DNA of 64,000 nucleotides from Leuconostoc pseudomesenteroides KCTC 3652 (GTDB lineage Bacteria > Bacillota > Bacilli > Lactobacillales > Lactobacillaceae): positions 29,727 through 93,726 of the forward strand of contig NZ_BMBP01000009.1 of NCBI RefSeq assembly GCF_014634745.1, in the 5' to 3' direction. Made by a program: the position numbers and the translations under genes. Below the pieces are notes generated by a model. That model ran no database searches and was not told the origin of the DNA. It saw nothing but the letters and a program-made list of their open reading frames with translations. Shown here one piece after another: positions 1 through 9,338 of this stretch (its first letter is position 1; the number at the start of each line of letters is the position of its first letter).

Positions 1-1304
1 AAAAAGACATACGCAAAAAGCTGGGATGGACATTTTTGATTTTGTTTATATACAGAATTGGAACACACATCACTGTGCCAGGTGTTAATCCTGCTGCTAT
101 GTCTGATATGGCTAACTCAGGATTGATGAACATTTTGAACATCTTTTCTGGTGGTGGCTTGATGAATTACTCATTGTTTGCTATGGGTGTTTCACCATAC
201 GTGACGGCACAAATTGTTGTGCAACTTTTGCAATTAGATATCGTGCCTCGCTTTGTTGAATGGAGTAAGCAAGGTGAAGTTGGTCGGCGAAAGTTGAACA
301 ACGCCACACGTTGGTTGACACTTGTGCTTGCTTTTGTTCAATCTGTGGGTATTACGGCAGGATTTAATTCACTGTCTTCCTATGGATTAGTTAGCCAAAC
401 AAATAACGTGATGTCTTTTATTGTGATCGGTTCGGTCATGACGATTGGAACGTTTTTTGCGATGTGGCTGGGTGAGATGATTACTGAAAAAGGTCTTGGA
501 AACGGTGTTTCTATGATTATTTTTGCAGGTATTATCGCGCAAGCGCCAGAAGGTTTGTATGAAATTTTCAAAGAAAATATTTTACAAGCTGGTAATGGTG
601 AAGTATTAAATGGTTGGGTGTTTATGATTGTGTTGTTAGTAGCAATGGTTTTGGTTGTTGCGTTTACAACATGGTCATATGAAGGCACACGCCGTTTACA
701 AATGCAGTACACACGTTCGGCTACTTCGTATGGTAGCGAAGCGTATTTACCTTTGAAAGTCAATGTTTCAGGTGTGATTCCTGTCATCTTTGCCTCATCA
801 TTTATTAGCACGCCGCAAACAGTGTTGTTGGCCTTTCAAGATAAATATTCTTCTGCTCAATGGTATCAAGTTATGCAACAAATATTTAGCATGACGACTT
901 TACCCGGAGCAATACTTTACACTGTGTTAATTGTCGTTTTCACATATTTTTACGCGTTTGTTCAAGTTAACCCTGAAAAGTTAGCTGAAAATCTACAGAA
1001 ACAAGGGGCTTACATTGTTGGTGTTCGACCTGGTGATCAAACGAAAGCTTTTGTTTCAAAACTTCTATTAAACTTGAGCTTTGTTGGTTCAATTTTCTTG
1101 GGTGTTGTCGCATTAGTACCATTGATTGCATCTGACGTGTGGGGATTAAACGAGAAAATCGGTTTGGGTGGCACTAGTCTATTGATTTCAATAGGTGTTG
1201 CACTGGATTTGATTCGTCAAATCGATGGTTTAATGCAGAAAAAGAATTATGTTGGATTTATTACAAAAGATCAATTAGCAGCTCGGGAGGCAATCAATGG
1301 CTAA
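1..1304 (+). CDS. secY: SecY, preprotein translocase channel subunit (5' end outside window)
   Basis: This is the central pore protein of the Sec translocon, which moves unfolded proteins across or into the cytoplasmic membrane together with SecE (51875) and SecA. The reading frame is open from base 3, where KDIRKKLGW precedes the first membrane segment. About a dozen N-terminal residues therefore lie off the left edge, and the TTG at 36 is not the start. Family hallmarks visible are [12 protein letters not shown] after helix 1, the plug region with the [17 protein letters not shown] stretch, and the conserved cytosolic loop ending in VGVRPGDQT. The last 8 bases overlap adk, the usual spc-operon arrangement that suggests translational coupling. 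Confidence 0.97.
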   Translation, partial: KDIRKKLGWTFLILFIYRIGTHITVPGVNPAAMSDMANSGLMNILNIFSGGGLMNYSLFAMGVSPYVTAQIVVQLLQLDIVPRFVEWSKQGEVGRRKLNNATRWLTLVLAFVQSVGITAGFNSLSSYGLVSQTNNVMSFIVIGSVMTIGTFFAMWLGEMITEKGLGNGVSMIIFAGIIAQAPEGLYEIFKENILQAGNGEVLNGWVFMIVLLVAMVLVVAFTTWSYEGTRRLQMQYTRSATSYGSEAYLPLKVNVSGVIPVIFASSFISTPQTVLLAFQDKYSSAQWYQVMQQIFSMTTLPGAILYTVLIVVFTYFYAFVQVNPEKLAENLQKQGAYIVGVRPGDQTKAFVSKLLLNLSFVGSIFLGVVALVPLIASDVWGLNEKIGLGGTSLLISIGVALDLIRQIDGLMQKKNYVGFITKDQLAAREAING

Positions 1305-1863
1305 GAATTTGATTTTATTGGGATTACCTGGTGCCGGGAAAGGTACACAGGCAGACTTCATCGTGAAGGACTATCCTGTGGTTCATATTAGTACTGGAGA
1401 TATTTTCCGTACTAATTTGGCCAATAACACAGAATTAGGTCAAAAAGCTCGTGAATTCATGGATGCTGGTGACTTAGTTCCCGATGAAATTACGAATGCT
1501 ATGGTTGCTGACCGTTTGAGTCAAAGTGATGTTGAAGAAGCTGGATTTATGCTTGACGGTTATCCTCGTAATGAAGCACAAGCTGAATTTTTGGATAGCT
1601 ACCTGTCTGATAATAATCAGGCAGTTTCAGCAACACTATACTTTGAAGTTTCTGACTCATTATTGCGTCAACGTCTTTTGGGACGTGGACGTGCAGATGA
1701 TACGCCTGAGGTAATTGATAACCGCTTAGCCGTTAATAAAGCGGCCAACTTGCCTTTGGTAGATTATTACCAACGTGCTGGTGTGTTGCACACCATCGAT
1801 GGAGGTCGCCAACTTGCTGACGTGTATCGTGATGTTAAGGAAGTTTTAGATAACTTAGATTAA
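1297..1863 (+). CDS. adk: Adenylate kinase, short-LID form
   Basis: Cytosolic enzyme that interconverts ATP plus AMP with two ADP. The P-loop GLPGAGKGT is at residues 9-17, and the AMP-binding segment DGYPR ends at Arg91. At 188 residues it is shorter than the roughly 215-residue Gram-positive norm. The LID region near residues 128-144 is a short [16 protein letters not shown] stretch with no four-cysteine zinc finger. The ATG at 1297 has the purine-rich sequence GGGAGG just upstream, inside the secY end. Co-transcription with secY is expected. Confidence 0.97.
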   Translation: MAKNLILLGLPGAGKGTQADFIVKDYPVVHISTGDIFRTNLANNTELGQKAREFMDAGDLVPDEITNAMVADRLSQSDVEEAGFMLDGYPRNEAQAEFLDSYLSDNNQAVSATLYFEVSDSLLRQRLLGRGRADDTPEVIDNRLAVNKAANLPLVDYYQRAGVLHTIDGGRQLADVYRDVKEVLDNLD

Positions 1864-1878
1864 TTATCTGAAATGTCA

Positions 1879-1907
1879 TTGAGAAATACCATTATTTCTG
1901 GTATAAT
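1879..1907 (+). promoter_or_regulatory. Promoter for the infA-rpmJ-rpsM-rpsK-rpoA-rplQ segment
   Basis: TTGAGA at 1879-1884 and a perfect TATAAT at 1902-1907 are separated by 17 bp, just after the adk stop. It would let infA through rplQ be transcribed independently of the upstream ribosomal operon. It is a sequence match only. Confidence 0.75.
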
Positions 1908-1966
1908 TTGATAGGTTAGGCACTTATCAACAATGTAGAACATGATAAGCACAGGAGGTTGAGTGC

Positions 1967-2182
1967 GTGGCCAATGATGTCATTGAAATTGAAGGTAAGG
2001 TGAAAGAAACTTTACCAAATGCGATGTTCCAAGTAGAACTCGAAAATGGTGCTGTGATTTTGGCACATGTTTCTGGAAAAATTCGTAAGAACTTTATCAG
2101 AATATTGCCAGGTGATCGCGTCACTGTTGAAATGTCACCATACGACTTAACTAAGGGTCGTATTACTTATCGTTTCCGATAA
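1967..2182 (+). CDS. infA: Translation initiation factor IF-1
   Basis: Small OB-fold protein (71 residues, the normal family length) that binds the A site of the 30S subunit during initiation. The sequence has the usual core [21 protein letters not shown] and the end [13 protein letters not shown] place the start at the GTG at 1967 because [15 protein letters not shown] N termini are normal for the family and AGGAGG lies upstream at about 1953-1958. The gene sits between adk and rpmJ as in other Firmicutes. The antisense reading frame over it is a shadow. Confidence 0.95.
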   Translation: MANDVIEIEGKVKETLPNAMFQVELENGAVILAHVSGKIRKNFIRILPGDRVTVEMSPYDLTKGRITYRFR

Positions 2183-2227
2183 GGAAAGATTTGGAATAAT
2201 CAGTTAACCGAATAGGAGGAATAGATT

Positions 2228-2347
2228 ATGAAAGTACGCCCATCAGTTAAAAAGATGTGTGATGCTTGTCGTGTTATCAAGCGCAATGGTCGAACAATGA
2301 TCATCTGCTCTGCTAACCCAAAGCACAAGCAACGCGCTGGTAAGTAA
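2228..2347 (+). CDS. rpmJ: 50S ribosomal protein L36
   Basis: A 39-residue protein, easily missed because of its length. It starts [18 protein letters not shown] and ends PKHKQRAGK. The zinc ligands are Cys11, Cys14, Cys27 and His33. The Cys27-to-His33 gap is five residues (CSANPKH), one longer than in the 37-residue Bacillus form and like the 39-residue lactobacillar form. AGGAGGA sits about 8 nt before the ATG. It lies between infA and rpsM in the standard order. Confidence 0.95.
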   Translation: MKVRPSVKKMCDACRVIKRNGRTMIICSANPKHKQRAGK

Positions 2348-2420
2348 TTATCGCGCATTAATTATTGATTGAATAAGGACATAATTGTCGTTTTCAAAAT
2401 ACTAAAGGAGGTAAATTGTT

Positions 2421-2792
2421 ATGGCTCGTATTGCAGGTATTGATTTGCCACGTGACAAGCGAATTGTCATTGGCTTAACATACATCTACGGAATCGGTAA
2501 TACTACTGCACAAAAGGTTCTAGCTGAAGCTGGTGTGTCTGAAGACGTTCGCGTTCGCGATTTGACATCAGACCAAGAAGACGCTATCCGTGCAACAGTT
2601 GACAAGTTGAATTTGCAACTTGAAGGTGACTTGCGCCGTAAGGTATCACTTGATATCAAATCGTTGCAAGAAATCGCTTCGTACCGTGGCATTCGTCATC
2701 GTAAGGGCTTGCCAGTTCGTGGACAAAACACGAAAAACAACGCTCGTACACGTAAAGGCCCAGCTAAAGCAATTGCTGGTAAGAAAAAGTAA
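2421..2792 (+). CDS. rpsM: 30S ribosomal protein S13
   Basis: Head protein of the small subunit that contacts the P-site tRNA and bridges to the 50S. It is 123 residues long and starts [14 protein letters not shown], with the helix-two-turn-helix region around [14 protein letters not shown]. It has the conserved basic tail with [13 protein letters not shown] and [18 protein letters not shown] precedes the ATG. It is the first gene of the classical alpha-operon block. Confidence 0.98.
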   Translation: MARIAGIDLPRDKRIVIGLTYIYGIGNTTAQKVLAEAGVSEDVRVRDLTSDQEDAIRATVDKLNLQLEGDLRRKVSLDIKSLQEIASYRGIRHRKGLPVRGQNTKNNARTRKGPAKAIAGKKK

Positions 2793-2837
2793 TATACTTT
2801 TTCTGGTTGTATCCTCATCGATACGGCACATGATTAT

Positions 2838-2879
2838 CGCAACCATAGTTGCGTAATGTTGGTTAACAATCTGTTAACC
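2838..2879 (+). other. Two tandem hairpins between rpsM and rpsK
   Basis: CGCAAC (2838-2843) pairs with GTTGCG (2848-2853) around a 4-nt loop. GGTTAAC (2861-2867) pairs perfectly with GTTAACC (2873-2879) around 5 nt. Neither is followed by a run of T, so they do not look like terminators. They may be RNA-processing, stabilising or protein-binding sites; the function is unknown. Confidence 0.6.
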
Positions 2880-2919
2880 CGAGAAATTATATATAAAGTA
2901 TTGAAAAGGAGGCAAACAA

Positions 2920-3306
2920 ATGGCAGGTCGTACAACGCGTAAGCGTCGTGTGAAGAAGAATATTGAAGCTGGTGTGGCTCACATCCATTCAACATTCAAC
3001 AACACCATCGTCATGATTACAGATGTTCAAGGTAACGCAGTTGCTTGGTCATCAGCAGGTGCACTTGGCTTCAAAGGAAGTCGTAAGTCGACACCGTTCG
3101 CTGCACAAATGGCAGCAGAAGCTGCAGCAAAAGGTGCCATGGAAATGAACATGCGCACAGTTGCAGTAACTGTTAAAGGCCCAGGTTCTGGTCGTGAATC
3201 AGCAATCCGTGCTTTGGCAGCAGCGGGCTTGGAAGTGACATCTATTAAAGATGTTACACCAGTTCCCCACAACGGATCACGCCCACCAAAGCGTCGTCGT
3301 GTTTAA
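2920..3306 (+). CDS. rpsK: 30S ribosomal protein S11
   Basis: Platform protein of the 30S subunit, 128 residues, the normal length. Family landmarks are the basic N terminus [11 protein letters not shown], then [14 protein letters not shown], the [16 protein letters not shown] segment and the end [23 protein letters not shown] lies upstream of the ATG. The 127-bp gap before it is unusually long for this operon and holds two hairpins. Confidence 0.98.
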   Translation: MAGRTTRKRRVKKNIEAGVAHIHSTFNNTIVMITDVQGNAVAWSSAGALGFKGSRKSTPFAAQMAAEAAAKGAMEMNMRTVAVTVKGPGSGRESAIRALAAAGLEVTSIKDVTPVPHNGSRPPKRRRV

Positions 3307-3353
3307 TTGAATTTCATTGCTCTTGCTGTGAAAGAAGGGGTAAGAATTTACAG

Positions 3354-4298
3354 ATGATTGAATTTGAAAAGCCAAATATTCATAACATCGAAGAGGATGC
3401 CCGCTATGGCAAGTTTGTCATAGAGCCTCTTGAACGGGGATATGGTACGACATTAGGTAACTCTTTACGTCGTATCTTACTATCTTCGCTTCCAGGCGCA
3501 GCCGTTAACACGGTACAAATTGACGGCGTGGTTCACGAGTTTTCAACTGTGGACGGCGTAGTTGAAGATGTCACACAAATTATCTTAAATCTTAAGAAAG
3601 TTGTGTTGGCGATCGATTCTGATGATGAGCGCTCTCTTGAAATTGATGTTCAAGGTCCAGCTGATGTGACAGCTGCAGATTTGCAGGGTGGCGCAGACGT
3701 TGAAGTGCTCAATCCTGATTTGCATATCGCTACTGTGGCAGCAGGTAAGTCACTGCATATGACAGTCACGGCAGTTAAAGGCCGCGGTTATACGTCAGCA
3801 GATGAAAACAAAAAATTACGCGATGAAATGCCTATCGGTGTTTTGGCGGTTGATTCGATTTATACACCAATTGAACGTGTTAACTATCAAGTTGAGAACA
3901 CACGTGTTGGTGCACGTGACGATTATGATAAACTCACATTTGATATTTGGACAAATGGTTCCATCAAACCAAGTGATGCGCTCAGCTTAGGTGCTAAAAT
4001 TTTAGCAGAGCATTTGAACTTGTTTATGGACATCTCACCAGTAGCTGCAGAAGCCAGCGTTATGGTTGAGGCAGAGCCAGTTGCAGTTAGTGCATCTGAT
4101 TCTGCACCAATTGAAGATTTGGATTTGTCTGTTCGTTCTTATAATTGTCTCAAACGGGCCGGTATCAACACCATCGTGGAGTTGACAGATCGCACTGAAG
4201 CTGACATGATGAAAGTGCGTAATCTCGGTCGGAAATCACTTGACGAAATCCAGGAAAAGCTCACAGAAATGAACTTGGGATTCCGCAAGGAAGATTAA
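3354..4298 (+). CDS. rpoA: RNA polymerase alpha subunit
   Basis: Assembly scaffold of RNA polymerase, 314 residues. Residues 1 to about 230 form the dimerising N-terminal domain ([24 protein letters not shown]). A short acidic linker follows, then the C-terminal DNA-binding domain around residues 246-310 with [16 protein letters not shown] and [10 protein letters not shown], which contacts UP elements and activators. It sits between rpsK and rplQ, as in most bacteria, and is probably expressed from the same transcript. Confidence 0.98.
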   Translation: MIEFEKPNIHNIEEDARYGKFVIEPLERGYGTTLGNSLRRILLSSLPGAAVNTVQIDGVVHEFSTVDGVVEDVTQIILNLKKVVLAIDSDDERSLEIDVQGPADVTAADLQGGADVEVLNPDLHIATVAAGKSLHMTVTAVKGRGYTSADENKKLRDEMPIGVLAVDSIYTPIERVNYQVENTRVGARDDYDKLTFDIWTNGSIKPSDALSLGAKILAEHLNLFMDISPVAAEASVMVEAEPVAVSASDSAPIEDLDLSVRSYNCLKRAGINTIVELTDRTEADMMKVRNLGRKSLDEIQEKLTEMNLGFRKED

Positions 4299-4335
4299 CA
4301 CATGTTTTTAAACTACTATAAAGGAGGATTCACCA

Positions 4336-4719
4336 ATGCCATATCGTAAATTGGGTCGTACGTCTTCACAACGTAAGGCTATGTTACGTGATTTGACTAC
4401 TGATCTTTTGATCAATGGTCGTATTACGACAACAGAAGCCCGCGCAAAAGAAGTGCGTAAAACGACTGATAAGATGATTACATTAGGTAAGCGTGGTGAC
4501 TTGGCTGCTCGTCGTCAAGCTGCTGCCTTTGTCCGCAATGAAGTTGCGGATGTTATCGAAGATGGTGACAATGTCAAGGTTCAATCAGCTTTGCAAAAGC
4601 TTTTTGATGATGTTGCCCCTCGCTTTGCCGAACGTAATGGTGGTTATACACGAATTCTCAAGACTGTCCAACGTCGTGGCGACGCCGCTCAATTGGTCAT
4701 CTTGGAGCTCGTTGATTAA
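4336..4719 (+). CDS. rplQ: 50S ribosomal protein L17
   Basis: Large-subunit protein, 127 residues, the short Gram-positive length. The start [20 protein letters not shown] and the end [25 protein letters not shown] are diagnostic. AAAGGAGG precedes the ATG. It is the last gene of the ribosomal block, and a strong terminator follows 14 bp after the stop. Confidence 0.98.
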   Translation: MPYRKLGRTSSQRKAMLRDLTTDLLINGRITTTEARAKEVRKTTDKMITLGKRGDLAARRQAAAFVRNEVADVIEDGDNVKVQSALQKLFDDVAPRFAERNGGYTRILKTVQRRGDAAQLVILELVD

Positions 4720-4732
4720 TCAATTGTAATAA

Positions 4733-4768
4733 AAACACTCAAAGCATTTAATGCTTTGAGTGTTTTTT
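4733..4768. terminator. Bidirectional terminator between rplQ and the polyprenyl synthase gene
   Basis: A 14-bp perfect stem (4734-4747 with 4751-4764) and a 3-nt loop are flanked by A-runs and T-runs on both sides. It can stop rplQ transcripts and the convergent gene at 4776-5774. Confidence 0.92.
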
Positions 4769-4775
4769 GTAACCA

Positions 4776-5774
4776 TTAATATTGACGATTCAACAAGATG
4801 TCGCTTAATTGTTCGATTTGAGTTTTAATATTTTGTTGTGGTAACTGATCAATTAATAGATTTAGTTCCTCATTGTATTTAACTAGCAAGGAGTTAAGGC
4901 GACTCATTGCTGCACTACTATCTACGAGGGTATGAACACGTTTAAGTTCAGTATCAGAAATGTCATCGCGAAGTTGAAGAAGACTAATCAACTCATTGTG
5001 GATTGTACTGTCTTCTAGAGCAAATAGAATTGGCGCGGTATAAATACCATTCTTAATATCTTGACCAATTGGTTTGCCTAGTGCCAAATTCTTTGATAAG
5101 ACTTCAAAATCAAGATAATCATCTAATAATTGAAAGACAATACCTAGTGTTTCACCGATTTGAGGAACAATTTGTTTGAGATTGGGATCATCTACACTGT
5201 CGCTACTGATACCAAACATAACGCTTAACTTAAATAATGCAGCGGTTTTACCGCTGATTTGTGAAATATAGCTTTGGAAAGTGATATTAGTTTGATAGCG
5301 ATTTTGTTTTTGGCTGAGCTCGCCAAATAAAATATCTTGCAGCGCGCTTAAAGCAAGTTTGTCTGCGCCAGTATCATCGGCTTCACTCAGAAGAGAGAAC
5401 ATACCCGTCAACAAATAATCCCCTGCGTAGACTGCGGTATCTTTACCAAATTGCGATTGAATACTTTCAAAGCCACGTCGCAGTTTGGATTCATCAATGA
5501 TATCATCATGAATTAACGTTGCTAGATGTAACAATTCGACGCTTGCACCGAGGGCAATAGCTTTTTTGTTGTAAGGTTGCGCAGTTAATTCAGAAAATAA
5601 GAGTGTCAAAGCGGGTCGGACAAGTTTACCAGCGTTTAATTGTGAACGAATTGCATTGTCAATTTCTGAAAAACCAATTCGCCAACTGTTTGACATTTTG
5701 GTTAATACCGCTTGTAATGGTTCGTTTAGTTCTGGGAAAGAATCCCATATAGTTGGAAGGGATGGCGTGGCCAT
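4776..5774 (-). CDS. Trans-polyprenyl diphosphate synthase (likely menaquinone side chain)
   Basis: All-trans isoprenyl diphosphate synthase of 332 residues. It adds isopentenyl units to an allylic diphosphate to make the long chain of a quinone. The first aspartate-rich motif is DDIID at residues 90-94, followed by the RRG segment, and the second is DDYLD at 218-222. The conserved GKPIGQDIKNG follows at 233-243. It lies 67 bp downstream of an NADH:quinone oxidoreductase gene on the same strand, which supports a role in menaquinone synthesis. Product chain length cannot be read from sequence; heptaprenyl or octaprenyl is plausible. Confidence 0.85.
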   Translation of the reverse strand: MATPSLPTIWDSFPELNEPLQAVLTKMSNSWRIGFSEIDNAIRSQLNAGKLVRPALTLLFSELTAQPYNKKAIALGASVELLHLATLIHDDIIDESKLRRGFESIQSQFGKDTAVYAGDYLLTGMFSLLSEADDTGADKLALSALQDILFGELSQKQNRYQTNITFQSYISQISGKTAALFKLSVMFGISSDSVDDPNLKQIVPQIGETLGIVFQLLDDYLDFEVLSKNLALGKPIGQDIKNGIYTAPILFALEDSTIHNELISLLQLRDDISDTELKRVHTLVDSSAAMSRLNSLLVKYNEELNLLIDQLPQQNIKTQIEQLSDILLNRQY

Positions 5775-5800
5775 GGAAATCTCTTTTCATTAATATGTAC

Positions 5801-5830
5801 AAAGTGCGAGAACGCACATTCTCGCACTTT
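5801..5830. other. Strong hairpin between ndh2 and the polyprenyl synthase gene
   Basis: A perfect 12-bp stem (AAAGTGCGAGAA with its complement at 5819-5830) encloses a 6-nt loop. On the transcribed minus strand it is followed by GTACATATT, with no U-run. It may therefore be an mRNA 3'-end stabiliser or processing site that sets different levels for the two genes, not a simple terminator. Confidence 0.7.
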
Positions 5831-5841
5831 ATTATTATAAC

Positions 5842-7512
5842 TTATTTTTCAAGTTCATTATATGTTGATTTGGCTTTTCCGTACCAAAGACCACCGAGAG
5901 TCTTTTGTAAGAATGGGACAACGTAGAAATCAAGCCCAAATCCACGACCTGAACCGTTCATAACAGCTAAACTACTCAAAATAATAAACCAGTGTGTCAT
6001 GTCGAATCCGTTTGTTGACCAAGCAACGATTGTGAGGATAATTGATAAAAGACCTAATGGCCAAGTGAACAAACCAAGGAAAAGGCCGGCACCTGTAATA
6101 ATTTCTAAGAAGCTAGCAAATCCGTGTTGCCAGAACAACTCATTGAGGCTACCAATATTGCCCAATGCTGCTAAAATCCAGAAGAATCCAAGGAAGAGGC
6201 GAAGCGGTGTTGACCAAAGTACATTGCCTAATCTTGATATGCTGCCTTTGAAAGGATTACGACCATCCTCTGTTCTGAAAAATTCATCCATCAAATAGTG
6301 GAAAATAGAATAAGCAGAACGAATTTGTGAGTAAAAGAATAAGTTGATGCCGTGCTTGGCGATACTTGCAAAAAATCCTGAGAAGTTCAATCCCATTAGA
6401 CTTGCAACCGTGTAGTGGGAACCAATCGAAACAGCAAAGCCATGATATTTAACAGCTTCAGCAAAAGTCTTTGATTTACCAAAGCCTAAGTCTGCAAGAA
6501 TGTTGATGGCAGCAGCACGTGCAGCACTTTCAGCACCTTCGACAGTTTGTGGTACTGGCCCAGTTTTGTCATCTACGTATGATAATGTATCACCGGCAAC
6601 GTAGATATCTTTTTCGGGTGTATCATCATCTTTGGTTGCATGCATGTAGTCGTCTGCTTCGATACGACCACCGCGACCATACTTGAATCCCCAATCAGAG
6701 ATGAATGATTTTGCTTTAACACCGGCCGTCCAAATCAATGATTTTGTTGGCAACGTCGAGTCATCAGCAAATACGACACCATCTTCAGTCACACCAGTGA
6801 CACGCGCACCTAAGCGAATGTCGACACCGTTGTTTTCCATATATTTAAAGGCTTTATCCGCTAATTTACGATCCTTAAGCATGTTCAAAATTGATGGTGA
6901 AGCTTCAAGTAAGACTAACTTAATTTCACTTTCGGATAATTTATAAGTTTGCGCCAATACTCTGCGTTGTTCAATAAATTCACCCATTAATTCAGCACCA
7001 GTGAAACCGGACCCGACAACGGCGATGGTTAGCATTTTTTCACGCTTAGAGGGATCAAGTTCGGCAGCGCCTTGACCAATTGTGTGTTCAATGTGCGAAC
7101 GAATTGCCAATGATTCTTCCATTGACCATAATTCAAAACCATGTTCCTTGACACCAGGAGTACCAAAATCATTGGATTGACCGCCAACAGCTAATACTAA
7201 CTTCTCATAAGGAATATCACCTTCAGTTGTTGAAACGGTTTTGGCGTTTTTATCAATACCATTAACTTCAGCTGTGAGCAACTTAACATTCTTATTTTGA
7301 TAGAAAAGATGTTCTAAGTCTTCTTGTACGTGCTTTGGTTTAACACGTTGTGATGCCACCTCATGCAATTCAGTCATATAAGTAAAATATGAATGTTTAT
7401 CAATGAGGATAATGTTGTAATCCTTGTGACCTTTCAACTTCTTAGATAGTGTTTTTGCAGCAAAAACGCCACCAAATCCGGCACCAACGATGACAATATT
7501 TTTTTCTGTCAT
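5842..7512 (-). CDS. Type II NADH dehydrogenase with C-terminal DoxX-like membrane domain
   Basis: Single-subunit, non-proton-pumping flavoprotein that oxidises NADH and reduces membrane quinone. The N-terminal FAD-binding motif VIVGAGFGG is at residues 7-15 and the NADH-binding motif VVGSGFTGAEL at 165-175. QTVEGAESAARAA carries the conserved quinone/FAD-site segment. The protein is 556 residues, about 150 more than a plain NDH-2. The extra part, from about residue 415, has four hydrophobic segments and resembles the DoxX/DoxD family, so it probably anchors the enzyme. AAAGGGAG precedes the ATG. With the downstream polyprenyl synthase it suggests a respiratory function in an otherwise fermentative organism. 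Confidence 0.88.
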   Translation of the reverse strand: MTEKNIVIVGAGFGGVFAAKTLSKKLKGHKDYNIILIDKHSYFTYMTELHEVASQRVKPKHVQEDLEHLFYQNKNVKLLTAEVNGIDKNAKTVSTTEGDIPYEKLVLAVGGQSNDFGTPGVKEHGFELWSMEESLAIRSHIEHTIGQGAAELDPSKREKMLTIAVVGSGFTGAELMGEFIEQRRVLAQTYKLSESEIKLVLLEASPSILNMLKDRKLADKAFKYMENNGVDIRLGARVTGVTEDGVVFADDSTLPTKSLIWTAGVKAKSFISDWGFKYGRGGRIEADDYMHATKDDDTPEKDIYVAGDTLSYVDDKTGPVPQTVEGAESAARAAAINILADLGFGKSKTFAEAVKYHGFAVSIGSHYTVASLMGLNFSGFFASIAKHGINLFFYSQIRSAYSIFHYLMDEFFRTEDGRNPFKGSISRLGNVLWSTPLRLFLGFFWILAALGNIGSLNELFWQHGFASFLEIITGAGLFLGLFTWPLGLLSIILTIVAWSTNGFDMTHWFIILSSLAVMNGSGRGFGLDFYVVPFLQKTLGGLWYGKAKSTYNELEK

Positions 7513-7655
7513 GAAATACTCCCTTTGTGAAATTTCTAATTTATTAGTATTTTACTCTTTTTAGTATAGACTAGTTTAGCTTAATTTACTAGGTTTATGA
7601 GATAATTTCTTTGTGAATTACATTGTATAAATATTGGATATGGCATAAACTATTT

Positions 7656-7689
7656 TTGACAGAAAAATGTGGTAAAATATAGGATAATG
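7656..7689 (+). promoter_or_regulatory. Extended -10 promoter immediately before ecfA1
   Basis: TGG directly precedes TAAAAT (7673-7678), forming an extended -10. It ends 8 nt before the ATG at 7687. A TTGACA at 7656-7661 is only 11 bp upstream of it, too close for a standard -35. Initiation at the expected distance would put the first RNA base at or next to the start codon. The alternative is a short leader with the weak ribosome site TAGG. Confidence 0.45.
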
Positions 7690-8505
7690 ACTAAAGCAAT
7701 CACAATTAACAATTTAACATATCAATATGATGATCAGGATCTCTTTGATGGTTTCAATTTATCGGTTGAAGCCGGTGAATGGGTGGCTCTTGTCGGCCAT
7801 AACGGTTCCGGTAAATCAACCTTGGCAAAATTAATTGTTGGCTTAATCGTTGCCAACGGTGGGGATATCGATGTTTTTGGTGAACGTCTAACCGTTGATA
7901 GTGTCAATGATATTCGCGCCCAGATTGGGATGGTATTTCAAAATCCAGATAATCAATTTGTTGGCGCAACAGTTGCTGATGATGTGGCATTTGGTTTGGA
8001 AAATATTGAGTTGCCCAGTGATGAAATGCCACAAAGAATTGATGAAGCACTTCACACTGTGGGCATGGAAAATTTCAAAGAGCGTGAACCACATACTTTA
8101 TCAGGTGGGCAGAAGCAACGTGTGGCCTTAGCCAGCGTTTTAGCTTTGGGACCAAAGATTATTATTCTGGATGAGGCCACTGCCATGTTGGACCCAGAAG
8201 GACGGGCGACCATCATGACCACACTTCAGAACCTAAAGGCGCAATTTGGTGCAGAATTGACATTGATTACAATTACGCATGATATGGACGAGGCTGCGTT
8301 GGCAGACCGTATCGTCGTTATTAATGATGGACGGCTTATTTTAGATGGCAGCCCAGATGTTGTTTTTTCAAAATCACAAACCATGCATGATAATGGCTTA
8401 GAGCTACCGTTTGCCGGTGAACTAACAGCGCGGTTGACCGTTAAACCAGAAAAATATTTGGATGAGAGAGAATTAATACATTGGCTATCACCTTCGAACA
8501 AGTAA
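7687..8505 (+). CDS. ecfA1: ECF transporter ATPase subunit EcfA1
   Basis: One of the two ATPases that power the shared energy-coupling module for vitamin and micronutrient uptake; exchangeable S components bring the substrates. From the ATG at 7687 it has 272 residues, with Walker A GHNGSGKST at 37-45, Q-loop near 86, signature LSGGQ at 138-142 and Walker B ending in LDE at 161-163. An earlier GTG at 7669 would add six residues but lies inside the -10 region, so I reject it. Its end overlaps ecfA2 by 25 bp. Confidence 0.94.
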   Translation: MTKAITINNLTYQYDDQDLFDGFNLSVEAGEWVALVGHNGSGKSTLAKLIVGLIVANGGDIDVFGERLTVDSVNDIRAQIGMVFQNPDNQFVGATVADDVAFGLENIELPSDEMPQRIDEALHTVGMENFKEREPHTLSGGQKQRVALASVLALGPKIIILDEATAMLDPEGRATIMTTLQNLKAQFGAELTLITITHDMDEAALADRIVVINDGRLILDGSPDVVFSKSQTMHDNGLELPFAGELTARLTVKPEKYLDERELIHWLSPSNK

Positions 8506-9338
8506 ATTTTAGTTATGGTGCCGGCACAACTCTGGCCAATCCTATTTTGCACGACATCAATATTACGATTGCGGACCACCAAGTAACTGCTATTATTGGG
8601 CAAACTGGTTCCGGCAAATCCACGTTGATTCAGCATTTAAACGGTTTGTTAAAACCGACAACGGGTCAAGTCATTGTGGATGATTTAATTGTGACAAATA
8701 CCACTAAAGAAAAGCAATTAACGAAGTTGCGGGCAAAAGTTGGGATGGTGTTTCAATTTCCCGAAAACCAATTATTTGCAAACACAGTTTTGGAAGATGT
8801 GATGTATGGACCATTGAACTTTGGCTATAAAACTGATGAGGCTAAACAGTCCGCACAATCAGCTTTAAAAATGGTAAATGTAGCCGAAAATTTGTGGCAA
8901 AAGTCACCCTTTGAATTATCGGGTGGTCAAATGCGCCGTGTTGCAATGGCTGGTGCTTTGGCTAGTAATCCAGATATTGTGGTTATGGACGAGCCAGCCG
9001 CTGGTTTGGATCCTAAGGGACAGGCAGAACTGCTGGCATTGGTGAGCAATTTAAAAGAAGCGGGAAAACTAGTTGTTTTTATTTCGCATCAAATGGATCA
9101 TGTTGTATCAGTTGCTGACCAAGTGATTGTCATGCAGGACGGTCATGTTGCGGCACAAGGAACCCCGGCTGATGTATTCAATCGCGACATTGACTGGTTT
9201 AAAAGTGTGAATTTGGACTTACCACGTGCAGGACAATTTGCCGAGCAATTACGTGCTAATGGTGTGTCACTCAGTCGGCGACCATTAACCTTAGCTGAAT
9301 TGGCAACCATGATAAATGAGGAATACGAGCATGAATAA
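8481..9338 (+). CDS. ecfA2: ECF transporter ATPase subunit EcfA2
   Basis: Second ATPase of the ECF module, forming a heterodimer with EcfA1. Walker [10 protein letters not shown] is at residues 40-48, LSGGQ at 145-149 and Walker B ends in VMDE at 167-170. It is 285 residues long. The start is the TTG at 8481, giving [13 protein letters not shown], the normal N terminus. It lies inside the end of ecfA1, so translation is probably coupled. The stop overlaps ecfT by 8 bp. Confidence 0.94.
   Translation: MAITFEQVNFSYGAGTTLANPILHDINITIADHQVTAIIGQTGSGKSTLIQHLNGLLKPTTGQVIVDDLIVTNTTKEKQLTKLRAKVGMVFQFPENQLFANTVLEDVMYGPLNFGYKTDEAKQSAQSALKMVNVAENLWQKSPFELSGGQMRRVAMAGALASNPDIVVMDEPAAGLDPKGQAELLALVSNLKEAGKLVVFISHQMDHVVSVADQVIVMQDGHVAAQGTPADVFNRDIDWFKSVNLDLPRAGQFAEQLRANGVSLSRRPLTLAELATMINEEYEHE

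Noticed and set aside
380..811. 143-residue antisense frame within secY
   Set aside because: It lies wholly inside a conserved gene, has no ribosome site or family features, and reflects codon bias on the opposite strand.
36..1304. secY starting at the TTG at 36
   Set aside because: Conserved SecY residues are encoded upstream of it to the window edge, so the true start is outside.
8226..8636. 136-residue antisense frame across the ecfA1/ecfA2 overlap
   Set aside because: Both sense proteins are well-defined ATPases, and no signal supports a gene on the minus strand.
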